Below, piece after piece: positions 39,804-48,348 of a DNA stretch of 64,000 nucleotides. The position numbers were made by a program, and so were the translations under genes. The notes below the pieces were generated by a model that saw only the letters and a list, made by a program, of their open reading frames with translations, did no database searches and was not told the origin of the DNA. The stretch's first letter is position 1. Every line of letters begins with the position of its first letter. The stretch comes from Sphingobium sp. V4 (GTDB lineage Bacteria > Pseudomonadota > Alphaproteobacteria > Sphingomonadales > Sphingomonadaceae), in NCBI RefSeq assembly GCF_029590555.1, contig NZ_CP081001.1:124001-188000 (forward strand), given 5' to 3'.

Positions 39804-41116
39804 CTTCGCGCCTTGATCGCTTGAACCCGTCGATCCTGACGCGCATCGTGGCGCTGGTTGCCGCGACGCTGCTGCTGGCGCTGGGCGCGATGATGCTGGT
39901 CGCCTTTCGCGGCCCGCCGCCCCATGCCCGGCCGATGTTCCTGACCGAGGCGGCGCAACTGCTGCGCGGCGGCACGAGCGGCCCTTCGGCGTGGAGCGTC
40001 ACCCGCTATCATTCTGATCGCGCGCCCGATGCCGGACCCGATCAGGAAGTCGATGCCGGATCGGCGGCGCAGATCGCCGCCCTGCTGGGCGTTGCGGCGC
40101 AGGACATCCGCCTGTTGCGCAATCGCCCGCCCGATCAGTTGCGCGAGGGGGCGATGAAGCAGGATCGCGACCGCGGGCCGCCGATGTTGCATCGCGCCTT
40201 CGTGCTGGCGCAGCATAGCGGTGAAGGATGGACGGTGATCCAGGCCTGGCAAGGGGCCAATGGCCGCTGGTACGCCATTACCCTGTCGCTGATGGCCGGC
40301 ATTTTCATCCTGCTGCTGCTGCCTGCCTATTGGGTGGCGCGGCGGATAACCCAGCCGATCCGTCGCCTGGCCGAGGGCGCGGCGACCGAGCGGCCCGAAC
40401 GCGCCGAGCCGCTGCCGCTCACCGGCCCGCCCGAGGTGCGTGCCGTCGGTGCCGCCTATAACCACATGCGCGCCCGCATCGCCGACTATCTCAACGAGCG
40501 CACCGCGATGCTGGTGGCGATCGCGCATGATCTGCGCACCCCGATGACGCGTCTGTCCTTCCGTCTCGAACAATTGCCCGACGGGGCCCGCGCCAAGGCG
40601 CAGGCGGATGTCGCGGAAATGCGTGCCATGGTGACCGACATGCTCGATTTCATGCGCGGCGGATCGGACGGGGCGGAGCGGGTGCGCGTCGATCTGTCCG
40701 CGATCGTCGAGACGCTGGCCGATGACCTGGCCGACATGGGGCAGGATGTGGTCGTGACCGGCAGCGCGCGAGCGGTGGTGCGCGGCGACGCGGTGGGCCT
40801 GCGCCGCTGCCTCGCCAATCTGGTGGAAAATGCGGTGCGCTACGGCGGTGGCGCACGCGTCGCGCTGGTGGTCGCCGGCGCGCGCGTCGTGGTGACGGTG
40901 GAGGATGAGGGGCCAGGCGTCCCGCCCGAAGCGATCGACCGGCTGTGCGAACCCTTCTATCGCGGCGAAGCCTCGCGCAATCGGGAAACCGGCGGCGTGG
41001 GCCTCGGCCTTTCGATCGCGCGCTCGATCGCGGAAAGCCATGGCGGCACGATCGGCTTCGCCAACCGGGCCGAAGGTGGCCTGCGCGCCCGCCTGGTGCT
41101 GCCGCTGGATCGGTGA
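39800..41116 (+). CDS. EnvZ-type sensor histidine kinase
   Basis: A 438-residue membrane kinase using a GTG start that overlaps the regulator stop. Two membrane helices (about 15-36 and 160-180) flank a periplasmic domain of about 125 residues, then a HAMP segment (RRITQPIRRLAEGAA) and the kinase core. The phospho-acceptor is His243 in IAHDLRTPMTRL; the ATP site has NLVENAVRYG (N box), EDEGPGVPP (G1), FYRG (F box) and GVGLGLSIA (G2). It forms a complete two-component system with the upstream OmpR-type regulator and shares an operon with the dioxygenase-like lipoprotein. No terminator is seen. Confidence 0.93.
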   Translation: MTSRLDRLNPSILTRIVALVAATLLLALGAMMLVAFRGPPPHARPMFLTEAAQLLRGGTSGPSAWSVTRYHSDRAPDAGPDQEVDAGSAAQIAALLGVAAQDIRLLRNRPPDQLREGAMKQDRDRGPPMLHRAFVLAQHSGEGWTVIQAWQGANGRWYAITLSLMAGIFILLLLPAYWVARRITQPIRRLAEGAATERPERAEPLPLTGPPEVRAVGAAYNHMRARIADYLNERTAMLVAIAHDLRTPMTRLSFRLEQLPDGARAKAQADVAEMRAMVTDMLDFMRGGSDGAERVRVDLSAIVETLADDLADMGQDVVVTGSARAVVRGDAVGLRRCLANLVENAVRYGGGARVALVVAGARVVVTVEDEGPGVPPEAIDRLCEPFYRGEASRNRETGGVGLGLSIARSIAESHGGTIGFANRAEGGLRARLVLPLDR

Positions 41117-41226
41117 TGCCGCGGCAAAGCCCGCTCCGATCAAGCCCTTGACCGCCAAAGCGGCTGGCCATCCCCCTGTCGGGCCCATATAGTCGCGCGG
41201 TTTGTCATCTCCCGCGAAAGCGCTTC

Positions 41227-42540
41227 ATGCATCTTCTCATCGGCCTTGCCGGCATTCTCCTGATCCTCGCCATCGCGTTCGCCCTGTCCTCCGACCGCCG
41301 CGCCATCCGGCCCCGGGTCGTGGGCGCGGCCTTCCTGTTGCAGGCGGGGATCGCGATGCTGGTCCTCTATGTGCCGGCCGGCCGGGCCATCATCGGCGGT
41401 ATGTCGAAGGGGGTCGCCAACCTGCTTGGCTATGCCCAGGCGGGTACCGACTTCATCTTCGGCCCGCTCGCCAGGCCCGAGATCGGCGGCGCCAGCTTCG
41501 CCATCGCGGCGCTGCCGGTCATCATCTTCTTCGCCAGCCTGGTGTCGATCCTCTATTATCTCGGCATCATGCAGTTCATCGTTCGCTGGGTTGGCGGTGC
41601 GATCGAGAAGGTGACGGGCGTGTCCAAGGTCGAAAGCCTGTGCGCGGCCGCCAACATCTTCGTCGGGCAAAGCGAAAGCCCACTCGTCATCCGCCCCTAT
41701 CTGGCGGGCCTCACCCCGCCGCAGCTCTTCGCCGTCATGACCAGCGGCATGGCGGGCGTCGCGGGCACCATCCTCGCCGCTTATGCCTCCATGGGGATCA
41801 AGATCGACTATCTGCTCGCCGCCAGCTTCATGGCGGCGCCCGGCGGGCTGCTGATGGCCAAGATCATGATGCCCGACGAGCCGGAACGCGAACCGGAATT
41901 GCCGCTGGACGACGGCATCCACCTGCCTGAAGCGCGCCGCAGCGGGGCGGGGCCGGCGGCGCTGAACGCGGAAACCACGCCGGGCGAACCCATGCCCGTC
42001 GCCACCCATGACGAGGAAAAGCCCGCCAACCTCATCATGGCCGCCGCCCAGGGCGCGCAGACAGGTGTCAAGCTCGCTGTCGCGGTTGGCGCCATGGTGC
42101 TCGCCTTCGTCGCGCTGGTCGCGCTCGCCAACGGCATACTCGGCGGCATCGGCGCGCTGGCGGGCTATCCGAATCTCAGTTTCCAGCAACTGCTCGGCTA
42201 TGTCTTCTCGCCGGTCATGTATCTGCTCAACATCCCCTGGGCGGAAGCGCAGGTGGCGGGCGGCCTGTTCGGCACCAAGGTCGTGCTCAACGAATTCGTC
42301 GCCTATATCAATCTGGGCCAGGTGCAGGGCGCGCTCTCGCCCACGACCATCGCCATCATCACCTTCGCGCTCTGCGGCTTCGCCAATTTCAGCTCGATCG
42401 CGATCCAGATGGCGGTGACCGGCAATCTCGCCCCGAACCAGCGGCCGATGATCGCGAAGCTGGGCCTCAAGGCGCTGGTCGCGGGCAGCCTCGCCAATCT
42501 CATGAGCGCGGCGCTCGCCGGGCTGATGCTCAGCTTGTGA
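41227..42540 (+). CDS. Concentrative nucleoside transporter (NupC/CNT family)
   Basis: Sodium- or proton-coupled nucleoside uptake carrier in the inner membrane, 437 residues. Membrane segments cover most of the protein, with a cytoplasmic loop of about 60 residues in the middle (DEPEREPELPLDDGIHLPEA and onwards). CNT signatures are GQSESPLVIRPYLAGLTPPQ near residue 157, where Gln/Ser/Glu bind nucleoside and sodium, NEFVAYINLG near 358, and TFALCGFANFSSIAIQM near 378. Probably salvages nucleosides. It stands alone; the upstream 110-base spacer has no obvious promoter. Confidence 0.92.
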   Translation: MHLLIGLAGILLILAIAFALSSDRRAIRPRVVGAAFLLQAGIAMLVLYVPAGRAIIGGMSKGVANLLGYAQAGTDFIFGPLARPEIGGASFAIAALPVIIFFASLVSILYYLGIMQFIVRWVGGAIEKVTGVSKVESLCAAANIFVGQSESPLVIRPYLAGLTPPQLFAVMTSGMAGVAGTILAAYASMGIKIDYLLAASFMAAPGGLLMAKIMMPDEPEREPELPLDDGIHLPEARRSGAGPAALNAETTPGEPMPVATHDEEKPANLIMAAAQGAQTGVKLAVAVGAMVLAFVALVALANGILGGIGALAGYPNLSFQQLLGYVFSPVMYLLNIPWAEAQVAGGLFGTKVVLNEFVAYINLGQVQGALSPTTIAIITFALCGFANFSSIAIQMAVTGNLAPNQRPMIAKLGLKALVAGSLANLMSAALAGLMLSL

Positions 42541-42592
42541 GTCAATTCAGGACAGTCCCGTAACGGAACCCCCTACCGCTGCGAATGCGAAT

Positions 42593-42608
42593 GGGTTATG
42601 GTTAACCC
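42593..42608. promoter_or_regulatory. Hairpin abutting the DUF1176 start codon
   Basis: GGGTTA (42593-42598) pairs with TAACCC (42603-42608) across a four-base loop, ending at the base before the ATG at 42609. It would cover the ribosome-binding region and could damp translation, or be a protein-binding palindrome. Confidence 0.3.
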
Positions 42609-43721
42609 ATGGGGGCAAAAACATTTTTCATGGTCGCGGTCGCGGCCCTGGGTTGGTCGGCTGTCGGCGCCGCGCAGACGCCTGTGCCGGGAGCGCAAAA
42701 GAACGCGCGGGCGCCTGCGCCGGGAGCGGTCAAGAATGCGCAGGCGCCCAGGCCCGGCACGTTGGAAACATACAAGGACTGGACCATCGGCTGCGACAAT
42801 CGCAACCGATGCGAAGCCGTGTCGCTGCTGCCTGAAGGCGGCGAATGGCCCGACAATCCGGTGATGGTCGGTGTGGCGCGCGCCGCCGGGCCGGACGCGG
42901 CGGCCGAGGTCTGGGTCAGCCGCGATGCCAAGGGCGGGGGCGAGGTCAGCTTCCATGTCGACGGGCGCAAGGTCGCGAGCGCGCCGAGCAAGGATGGCGA
43001 GGCGATGCTGCGCGGTCCGCAGGCGGCTGCGCTCGCCATCGCCATGGCGCGCGGCGGCACGCTGGAGGTGCGCGCGGGCGAACGGCTGCTCGGCCGTCCT
43101 TCGCTGGCCGGATCGGGCGCGGCGCTGCGTTACATGGACGCGCGGCAGGGGCGGGCCGGCACCAGCACCGCGCTGGTCGCGACCGGCGCGCTCGGGCCGC
43201 TCGCCGTGCGCGCCGCGCCGCCTACGCCGGAAATCCGCCGCGTCGTCATTCCCGTCGGGGCTGCGCCCGCCGCGCTCTGGCGCGAGGAACTGACCGCGCT
43301 CGGCAAGTTCACCGGCTGCGCCGACGAAATGCGCGGCGCTCAGCCGCCCGAACTGCATCGCCTGTCGAAGACCGAGACGTTGATCCTCGTGCCCTGCGGC
43401 AGCGGCGCCTATAATTTCACGTCCGTGCCCGTCATCGCGACCGGCATCGCCGGCCGCCGCGCCTTCCGCCTCGCGACCTTCGACTACAAGCCCGGCTGGA
43501 GCGAGGAGGAAGCCAAGCCCATGCTGGTCAATGTCGGCTGGGTCGCCGACAAGTCCCTGCTCCAGAGCTTCGCCAAGGGGCGCGGCATCGGCGATTGCGG
43601 CGGCAGCGAAACCTATGTCTGGGATGGCGCCCGTTTCCGCCTGACTGAAGCGACCGCCATGGGCGAATGTCGCGGCGCCTGGCACTGGATCACCACCTGG
43701 TCAGCGCGGGTGACGGAGTAA
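42609..43721 (+). CDS. DUF1176 domain-containing periplasmic protein
   Basis: A 370-residue exported protein with a signal peptide ending SAVGAAQ. A short repeated linker follows (PVPGAQKNARAPAPGAVKNA-type repeats, about residues 25-50). The DUF1176 region covers most of the rest: ETYKDWTIGCDNRNRCEAVS near 52, a Cys-paired N-terminal block typical for the family, then TLILVPCGSGAYNF near 257 and the C-terminal GIGDCGGSETYVWDG and AMGECRGAWHW segments with conserved Cys. Function is unknown; the Cys positions suggest disulfides. A palindromic repeat starts at the stop codon. Confidence 0.87.
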   Translation: MGAKTFFMVAVAALGWSAVGAAQTPVPGAQKNARAPAPGAVKNAQAPRPGTLETYKDWTIGCDNRNRCEAVSLLPEGGEWPDNPVMVGVARAAGPDAAAEVWVSRDAKGGGEVSFHVDGRKVASAPSKDGEAMLRGPQAAALAIAMARGGTLEVRAGERLLGRPSLAGSGAALRYMDARQGRAGTSTALVATGALGPLAVRAAPPTPEIRRVVIPVGAAPAALWREELTALGKFTGCADEMRGAQPPELHRLSKTETLILVPCGSGAYNFTSVPVIATGIAGRRAFRLATFDYKPGWSEEEAKPMLVNVGWVADKSLLQSFAKGRGIGDCGGSETYVWDGARFRLTEATAMGECRGAWHWITTWSARVTE

Positions 43722-43724
43722 GAT

Positions 43725-43764
43725 CATCGTCATGCCCGCCTGCGCGGGAAGGACGGGGACGATG
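43725..43764. repeat. Two-tier palindrome after the DUF1176 gene
   Basis: CATCGTC (43725-43731) pairs with GACGATG (43758-43764), and inside it CCCGC (43735-43739) pairs with GCGGG (43744-43748). It resembles the widespread CGTCATNCCCGC-type extragenic palindromes of proteobacteria and lies four bases after the stop. Confidence 0.65.
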
Positions 43765-43827
43765 TGAATTATCGGCCCTCCGCCCCGCGCAACCGTCACT
43801 GTGCGCTTTGCAATGGAAAGGGCGACG

Positions 43828-44556
43828 ATGTCCGCCCATATCCCGGCCATGGCCACCGCTCCCCGCCCATCCGCCTTGCGTCCCCGCACCACGACCCTGC
43901 CGGACCCGATCTGCGCCGTGATCTTCGACATGGACGGCACGCTGATCGATACCGAGGCGGCGCATCGCCGCGCCTTCGCCGAAACGGGGCTGGCGCTGGG
44001 CTGGCCGATGTCGGACGACCTGCTTCTGTCCATGGTCGGCATCCATCGCGACGAAAATGAACGGATGCTCGCGCGCCATATGGGACCGGACTTCCCGCTG
44101 GCGCGCTTCTATGCCGACAGCGACGCGCTGTTCGAGGCGGCGGTCGCCGCCGGCATCCCGCTGCGGCCCGGCGCTGACCTGCTGCTGGAGCATCTGGCCC
44201 AGGCAGGCATTCCCATGGCGCTGGCTACCTCCACCGCCGCGCCCTATGCGCAACAACGGCTGGAGCGAAGCGGCCTCCTCCATTATTTCGACGTGATCGT
44301 GACCCGCAGCGATGTCGATCGGCCCAAGCCGCATCCCGAGCCCTATCTGCTTTCGGCGCAGCGGCTGGGCGTCGATCCCGCCCAGATCGTCGCGGTGGAG
44401 GACAGCCATGCCGGCGTCCGATCGGCGACGGCGGCGGGCATCGCCACGGTCATGGTCCCCGACCTGCTGCCGCCGACCGAGGAACTGCTGTTGGCCTGCG
44501 CGCAGATATTGCCCAGCCTCACCGACCTGCGCGACCTGCTGCTGGCAACGGAATAG
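43828..44556 (+). CDS. HAD-IA phosphatase/phosphoglucomutase-like hydrolase
   Basis: A 242-residue HAD-superfamily hydrolase resembling beta-phosphoglucomutase and sugar-phosphatases. The ATG at 43828 is chosen since GGAAAGGG lies about six bases upstream; a GTG nine codons earlier has none. Motif I is VIFDMDGTLIDTEAAH, motif II LATSTAAPYA, motif III PKPHPEPYLL and motif IV VEDSHAGVRSATAAG, all intact. The N-terminal 25 residues before motif I are Pro/Arg-rich and probably disordered. The substrate is unknown. It shares little sequence with the HAD protein at 11356. Confidence 0.88.
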   Translation: MSAHIPAMATAPRPSALRPRTTTLPDPICAVIFDMDGTLIDTEAAHRRAFAETGLALGWPMSDDLLLSMVGIHRDENERMLARHMGPDFPLARFYADSDALFEAAVAAGIPLRPGADLLLEHLAQAGIPMALATSTAAPYAQQRLERSGLLHYFDVIVTRSDVDRPKPHPEPYLLSAQRLGVDPAQIVAVEDSHAGVRSATAAGIATVMVPDLLPPTEELLLACAQILPSLTDLRDLLLATE

Positions 44557-44571
44557 GGCGGTTAGCGGACT

Positions 44572-44606
44572 GGCAGCTTTCGGACGCGGATGGCATGAAA
44601 GCTGCC
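44572..44606. repeat. Ten-pair hairpin between the HAD gene and the small hypothetical gene
   Basis: GGCAGCTTTC (44572-44581) is perfectly inverted as GAAAGCTGCC (44597-44606), with a 15-base loop. No T-run follows. It sits 20 bases before the ATG of the low-GC gene and may mark an inserted segment, act as terminator, or be a dispersed palindrome. Confidence 0.6.
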
Positions 44607-44626
44607 ATTGCAACGAGGAGCGCCGG

Positions 44627-44947
44627 ATGACCATCGACAAAATCGCGCTGTTCGAGACCACGAAGGTTCTTTGGCCAGAAGTTGTGCAGGTGTCTGACAA
44701 CGCCAACGCGACATACGACATATACCGAAAAAATGAGGGCGCGTTCTCGCTGGATGACGACTGGCGGCAGTTAGCCCTTTGGGCCTTTCATCAAGCACTG
44801 GCGGATCATGAAAGGCAAGCGTTAGCCAAGGGCGTGCCACTTTATCCCCATGGGGTCACCTTCGATGAGTTTGATGCTTGGATGCGGGCGAACCTGAACG
44901 GTGACGACTGCTGGCTGGATGAACGAGCAGAATATGACCATAGCTGA
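44627..44947 (+). CDS. Small hypothetical protein with atypical codon use
   Basis: A 106-residue, acidic cytoplasmic protein that I do not recognise. The ATG at 44627 has a good GAGGAG six bases upstream, which supports translation. The sequence begins MTIDKIALFETTKVLWPEVV and contains WRQLALWAFHQALADHERQA and FDEFDAWMRANLNGDD, a mixed alpha/beta composition. Codons such as TTA (twice), AGG and CAA, and lower GC than the neighbours, suggest recent acquisition. A perfect hairpin lies just upstream. It is followed by about 100 bases without a gene before the convergent egtD. Confidence 0.65.
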   Translation: MTIDKIALFETTKVLWPEVVQVSDNANATYDIYRKNEGAFSLDDDWRQLALWAFHQALADHERQALAKGVPLYPHGVTFDEFDAWMRANLNGDDCWLDERAEYDHS

Positions 44948-45048
44948 ACCAGCAGGCGCTCTGCCGCCTCGCTGAACAACAGTCCGCTACCGGCACACGC
45001 GATGGTGGTAGCGAACGACAACAAGTGGTCGCTCCCGGACCGACCGCT

Positions 45049-46008
45049 TCACCCTGCCTCCGCCAGCACCAGCGTAAACAGGCCGTCCTCGTCGGTCCAC
45101 TCGCGCACCGGCTCCCATCCACCCGCGCGCAGCAGCAGCCTTTCGTCGCGCGGGCCATATTTGTGGCTGCTCTCGGTATGGATGGTCTCGCCCGGTGCCA
45201 TGCGGAAACATTGGCCCGCGACATGGAAGTGGAGCGATCGCACCGCCTCCAGATGCATTTCGATCCGCGCCTTCTGGTCATTCCAGATCGCGCGATGGGC
45301 AAAGCCGTCGATCGGCAGGTCGCCTTCCAGTTCGCGGTTGATCCTTTCTATCAGGTTCAGGTTGAACGCCGCCGTCACGCCTGCCGCATCGTCATAGGCG
45401 GCGACCAGCCGGTCGCGATCCTTGATCCGGTCCATGCCGATCAGCAGCATGGCGTCATTGCCCAGCAGCCGGCGCATCGCCCGCAGCAGGTCGACCGCCG
45501 CGTCCGGCTCCATGTTGCCGATGGTGGAGCCGGGGAAGAAGCCCAGGCGCGGCAACCCCTCGATCGCCGCCGGCAGGTCCAGCGGCCGGTTGAAATCGCC
45601 CACCAGCGGCAGCACCGGCAGGTCGGGGAAAGCCTGCGCCAGCGCCGCGCTGCTCGCGTGCAGGAAGTCGCCGCTGATGTCGATCGGGACATAGGCGGCC
45701 GGAACGATCGCGCGCAGCAGATGCGGCGTCTTGCGCGCGCTGCCCGCGCCGAACTCCACCACCGCGCGCCCCTGGCCGACCGCCGCCGCGAAGTCCGGGC
45801 CATGGGCCTGGAGCAGCGCGGTCTCGGTTCGCGTCGGATAATATTCCGGCAGGTCGGTAATCGCCTCGAACAGTTCCGATCCTCGCCGATCGTAGAACCA
45901 GAGGGGCGGTGTCGCCTTGGGATTGCGCGAAAGCCCGTCCAATATGTCATGGCGAAAGGCGGGGTCGATGGCGCGCGCGCGCATCGGCGCTTCGTCTGTC
46001 AGGAACAT
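45049..46008 (-). CDS. egtD: L-histidine N(alpha)-methyltransferase EgtD
   Basis: Trimethylates histidine to hercynine, the first step of ergothioneine synthesis. The ATG at 46008 lies four bases after the egtB stop, giving 319 residues. Family landmarks are PPLWFYDRRGSELFEAIT near residue 34, YYPTRTETALL near 55, the SAM motif VVEFGAGSARKTPHLL near 80, YVPIDISGDFL near 101, GFFPGSTIGN near 140, NLNLIERINREL near 193 and the C-terminal ESSHKYGPRD near 273. It pairs with egtB in an operon. The gene that encodes a sulfoxide lyase is not recognisable here. Confidence 0.95.
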   Translation of the reverse strand: MFLTDEAPMRARAIDPAFRHDILDGLSRNPKATPPLWFYDRRGSELFEAITDLPEYYPTRTETALLQAHGPDFAAAVGQGRAVVEFGAGSARKTPHLLRAIVPAAYVPIDISGDFLHASSAALAQAFPDLPVLPLVGDFNRPLDLPAAIEGLPRLGFFPGSTIGNMEPDAAVDLLRAMRRLLGNDAMLLIGMDRIKDRDRLVAAYDDAAGVTAAFNLNLIERINRELEGDLPIDGFAHRAIWNDQKARIEMHLEAVRSLHFHVAGQCFRMAPGETIHTESSHKYGPRDERLLLRAGGWEPVREWTDEDGLFTLVLAEAG

Positions 46009-46012
46009 CGGT

Positions 46013-47281
46013 CTAGAGATCCTTCGCCAGCCGCAGCCCGGTGAACTGCCAGCGTTGGTGGGGGTAGAAGAAATTGCGGTAGCTGGCCCGCACATGGCCG
46101 CGCGGCGTGGCGCAACTGCCGCCCTTCAGCACGAACTGGCCGGACATGAACTTGCCATTATATTCGCCGACCGCGCCGGGCGCCGCGCGGAACCGGGGAT
46201 GGGGGCGGTAGGCGCTGCCGGTCCATTCCCATATGTCGCCGAACATCTGCGTCAGCGCAGCCTTGTCCTCCGCCGGGCGGGGGCGAGGGCAGGCGGCGCC
46301 GTCCAGCTGGTTACCGCTCACCGCGGGGATATTCTGCGCCGCGCTTTCCCATTCCGCCTCGGTCGGCAGCCGCGCGCCCGCCCAGCTGGCATAGGCGTCC
46401 GCCTCATACAGGCTGATATGCGTCACGGGCGCGGCGGGATTGACCGGTTGCCGTCCGTCGAGGCCGAAGCGGGTCCAGCCCTGTTCGCCCCGCTTCCAAT
46501 AGAGCGGCGCCGCGATTCCTTCCGCTTGTACCCAGGCCCAGCCGTCCGACAGCCAGTGCGTCGCCGTGCGATAGCCGCCATCCTCGATGAAGGCGATCCA
46601 TTCGCCATTGGTTATGGGGCGGTGCGCCAGCGCATGGGGATGGAGCAGCGCCTTGTGTCGCGGCCCTTCGCAATCGAAGGCGAAGCCGGCACGGCCGTCT
46701 TCGCCGATCTCGACGAGCCCCTGCCGACCCTCGATCCAGTGGAGCGGGCCGGGCAGATGGACGGGCGCTGCGCTTGGCGCCTCGAACAGGGCCGGCTCCA
46801 GCGGGTTGAGCGAGAAGAGATGGAGCAGGTCGGTCAGCAGCAATTCCTGATGCTGCTGCTCATGATGCAGGCCCAGCGTCACCAGCGCGCGCGCGGGCTG
46901 TGGCAGCATCCCCAGCGCGCCGATCAGCGCCGCGTCGACATGGGCGCGATAGGCGCGCACCTCCGCCAGCGACGGCCGCGTCAACATGCCCCGCAACGGC
47001 CGGGCATGGCGCGCGCCCTCCGCCTCGTAATAGCTGTTGAAGAGGAAGGCGTAGCGCGGATCGAACGGCTGGTACCCGGCGACATGGTCGCGCAGGACGA
47101 AGGTCTCGAAAAACCAGCTGACATGCGCCAGATGCCATTTGGCCGGAGACGCATCGGGCATCGACTGGACTGTCGCGTCGCCGTCAGAGAGAGGTGCAGT
47201 CAGCGCCTCGCTGAGCGCCCGCACCGCGCGGTAGCGCTCTTCCAGATCATCCTGCCGGGCGTCTGTCCAGCTTCTGGCCAT
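46013..47281 (-). CDS. egtB: Hercynine oxygenase EgtB
   Basis: Non-haem iron enzyme that joins hercynine and a thiol donor (gamma-Glu-Cys or Cys) with oxygen to give a sulfoxide, the second step of ergothioneine synthesis. The 422-residue protein has an N-terminal DinB-like domain with iron-ligand His residues in KWHLAHVSWFFETF near 49-62 and LGLHHEQQHQELL near 135, and a C-terminal formylglycine-generating-enzyme-like domain (about 215-420) with HRPITNGEWIAFIEDGGY, RLPTEAEWE and WQFTGLRLAKDL. It is the first gene of an egtB-egtD operon. No egtA or egtC lies nearby. Confidence 0.94.
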   Translation of the reverse strand: MARSWTDARQDDLEERYRAVRALSEALTAPLSDGDATVQSMPDASPAKWHLAHVSWFFETFVLRDHVAGYQPFDPRYAFLFNSYYEAEGARHARPLRGMLTRPSLAEVRAYRAHVDAALIGALGMLPQPARALVTLGLHHEQQHQELLLTDLLHLFSLNPLEPALFEAPSAAPVHLPGPLHWIEGRQGLVEIGEDGRAGFAFDCEGPRHKALLHPHALAHRPITNGEWIAFIEDGGYRTATHWLSDGWAWVQAEGIAAPLYWKRGEQGWTRFGLDGRQPVNPAAPVTHISLYEADAYASWAGARLPTEAEWESAAQNIPAVSGNQLDGAACPRPRPAEDKAALTQMFGDIWEWTGSAYRPHPRFRAAPGAVGEYNGKFMSGQFVLKGGSCATPRGHVRASYRNFFYPHQRWQFTGLRLAKDL

Positions 47282-47366
47282 GGCTGCCCTTTCCGATACG
47301 GTCGCACCGTTCTCTCACCGGAAATAAGCGCATGAACGGGCCGGGGGTTCCGGCCTGCCCCTAAGT

Positions 47367-48221
47367 TCACACCTCCTGCAACAGCGGGGCGGCGCGGCAG
47401 ATGCGGTCACGGCCGCCCTGCTTCGCCTCGTACAGCGCCTCGTCGGCGCGGCGCAGCGCCTCCTCCAGCTCGTCGCCCTTCCATCGGCAGATGCCGGCGG
47501 AAAAGCTGATCGGCCGGCCGTTCACCAGGCCGATGGGGTCGCTGCGCATCCGGCTGGCGACCCGCGCCAGCGACCAGCTGACCTCATCCTCGATGCTGTC
47601 CTGGAAGAAGATGGCGAACTCCTCGCCGCCCCAGCGCGCGACGATGTCGATGCGGCGCAACTGGGCGGTCAGGCGCGCGGCGAAGGCGCCCAGCACCCGG
47701 TCGCCCTCGTCATGGCCCAGCTGGTCGTTGACCCGCTTGAAATAGTCGATGTCGATCAGCGCGACACAGCCCTTGCGCCGCTCGATCGGCAAACGGTCGA
47801 TCTGGCTCAGGAATCCGCGCCGGTTGGCGACGCCGGTCAGCATGTCCTCATGCGCGGCATTGTGCAGGTCGTCGATCCGCGCCTGGGTGGCGCTGGCGGC
47901 GCGCTGGACCCCGGCATAGAGCGTCTGGATCACGTCGCCCACCTCGGGCAGGGCGGCGGGCGCGCGGTCGCCGCGATTCAGCGTCTCGGCCAGCGCCTGG
48001 ATCGGATTGAGCATCGCGCCAATGCCCAGCAGGGCCACCGCCGTGCCCGCGACCGTCGCCAGCGTCAGCAGCACGAACTCGGCCAGCGCGATCCGGCCGG
48101 TTGAAAAGCCCCAGGCCAGATAGCCCAGCAACGGCATGTGCGTCGCCACGAAGCACAGCGCGAACAGGCGCAGGCGAAGCGAGCGCGGAAAGATGAAGGA
48201 TGTGGCGAGGTAGAATTGCAC
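47367..48221 (-). CDS. Membrane-anchored GGDEF diguanylate cyclase
   Basis: Makes cyclic di-GMP from GTP. The 284-residue protein begins with GTG at 48221, preceded by a GGGGGA ribosome site. Two membrane helices lie at about residues 15-40 and 45-70 with little between, so no large sensor domain exists. The GGDEF domain (about 125-280) has DDLHNAAHEDMLTGVANRRG (with the helix preceding it), IDIDYFKRVND near the metal site, and the active-site ARWGGEEFAIFF. An RxxD inhibitory site is not evident upstream of GGEEF. The catalytic motif is intact, so it is probably active. Confidence 0.92.
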   Translation of the reverse strand: MQFYLATSFIFPRSLRLRLFALCFVATHMPLLGYLAWGFSTGRIALAEFVLLTLATVAGTAVALLGIGAMLNPIQALAETLNRGDRAPAALPEVGDVIQTLYAGVQRAASATQARIDDLHNAAHEDMLTGVANRRGFLSQIDRLPIERRKGCVALIDIDYFKRVNDQLGHDEGDRVLGAFAARLTAQLRRIDIVARWGGEEFAIFFQDSIEDEVSWSLARVASRMRSDPIGLVNGRPISFSAGICRWKGDELEEALRRADEALYEAKQGGRDRICRAAPLLQEV

Positions 48222-48348
48222 GTCTTTCCCCCTTTATGGTGCGACCGCAAACCGTTTCCGGGCTCGTGCCTAAACGGGGGGTGAAGAAACAGGGTTAACG
48301 GCGGGCTTCAGGCTGGATCGTGCGGCGGGAGAGTCGAAATGCGCCGGT

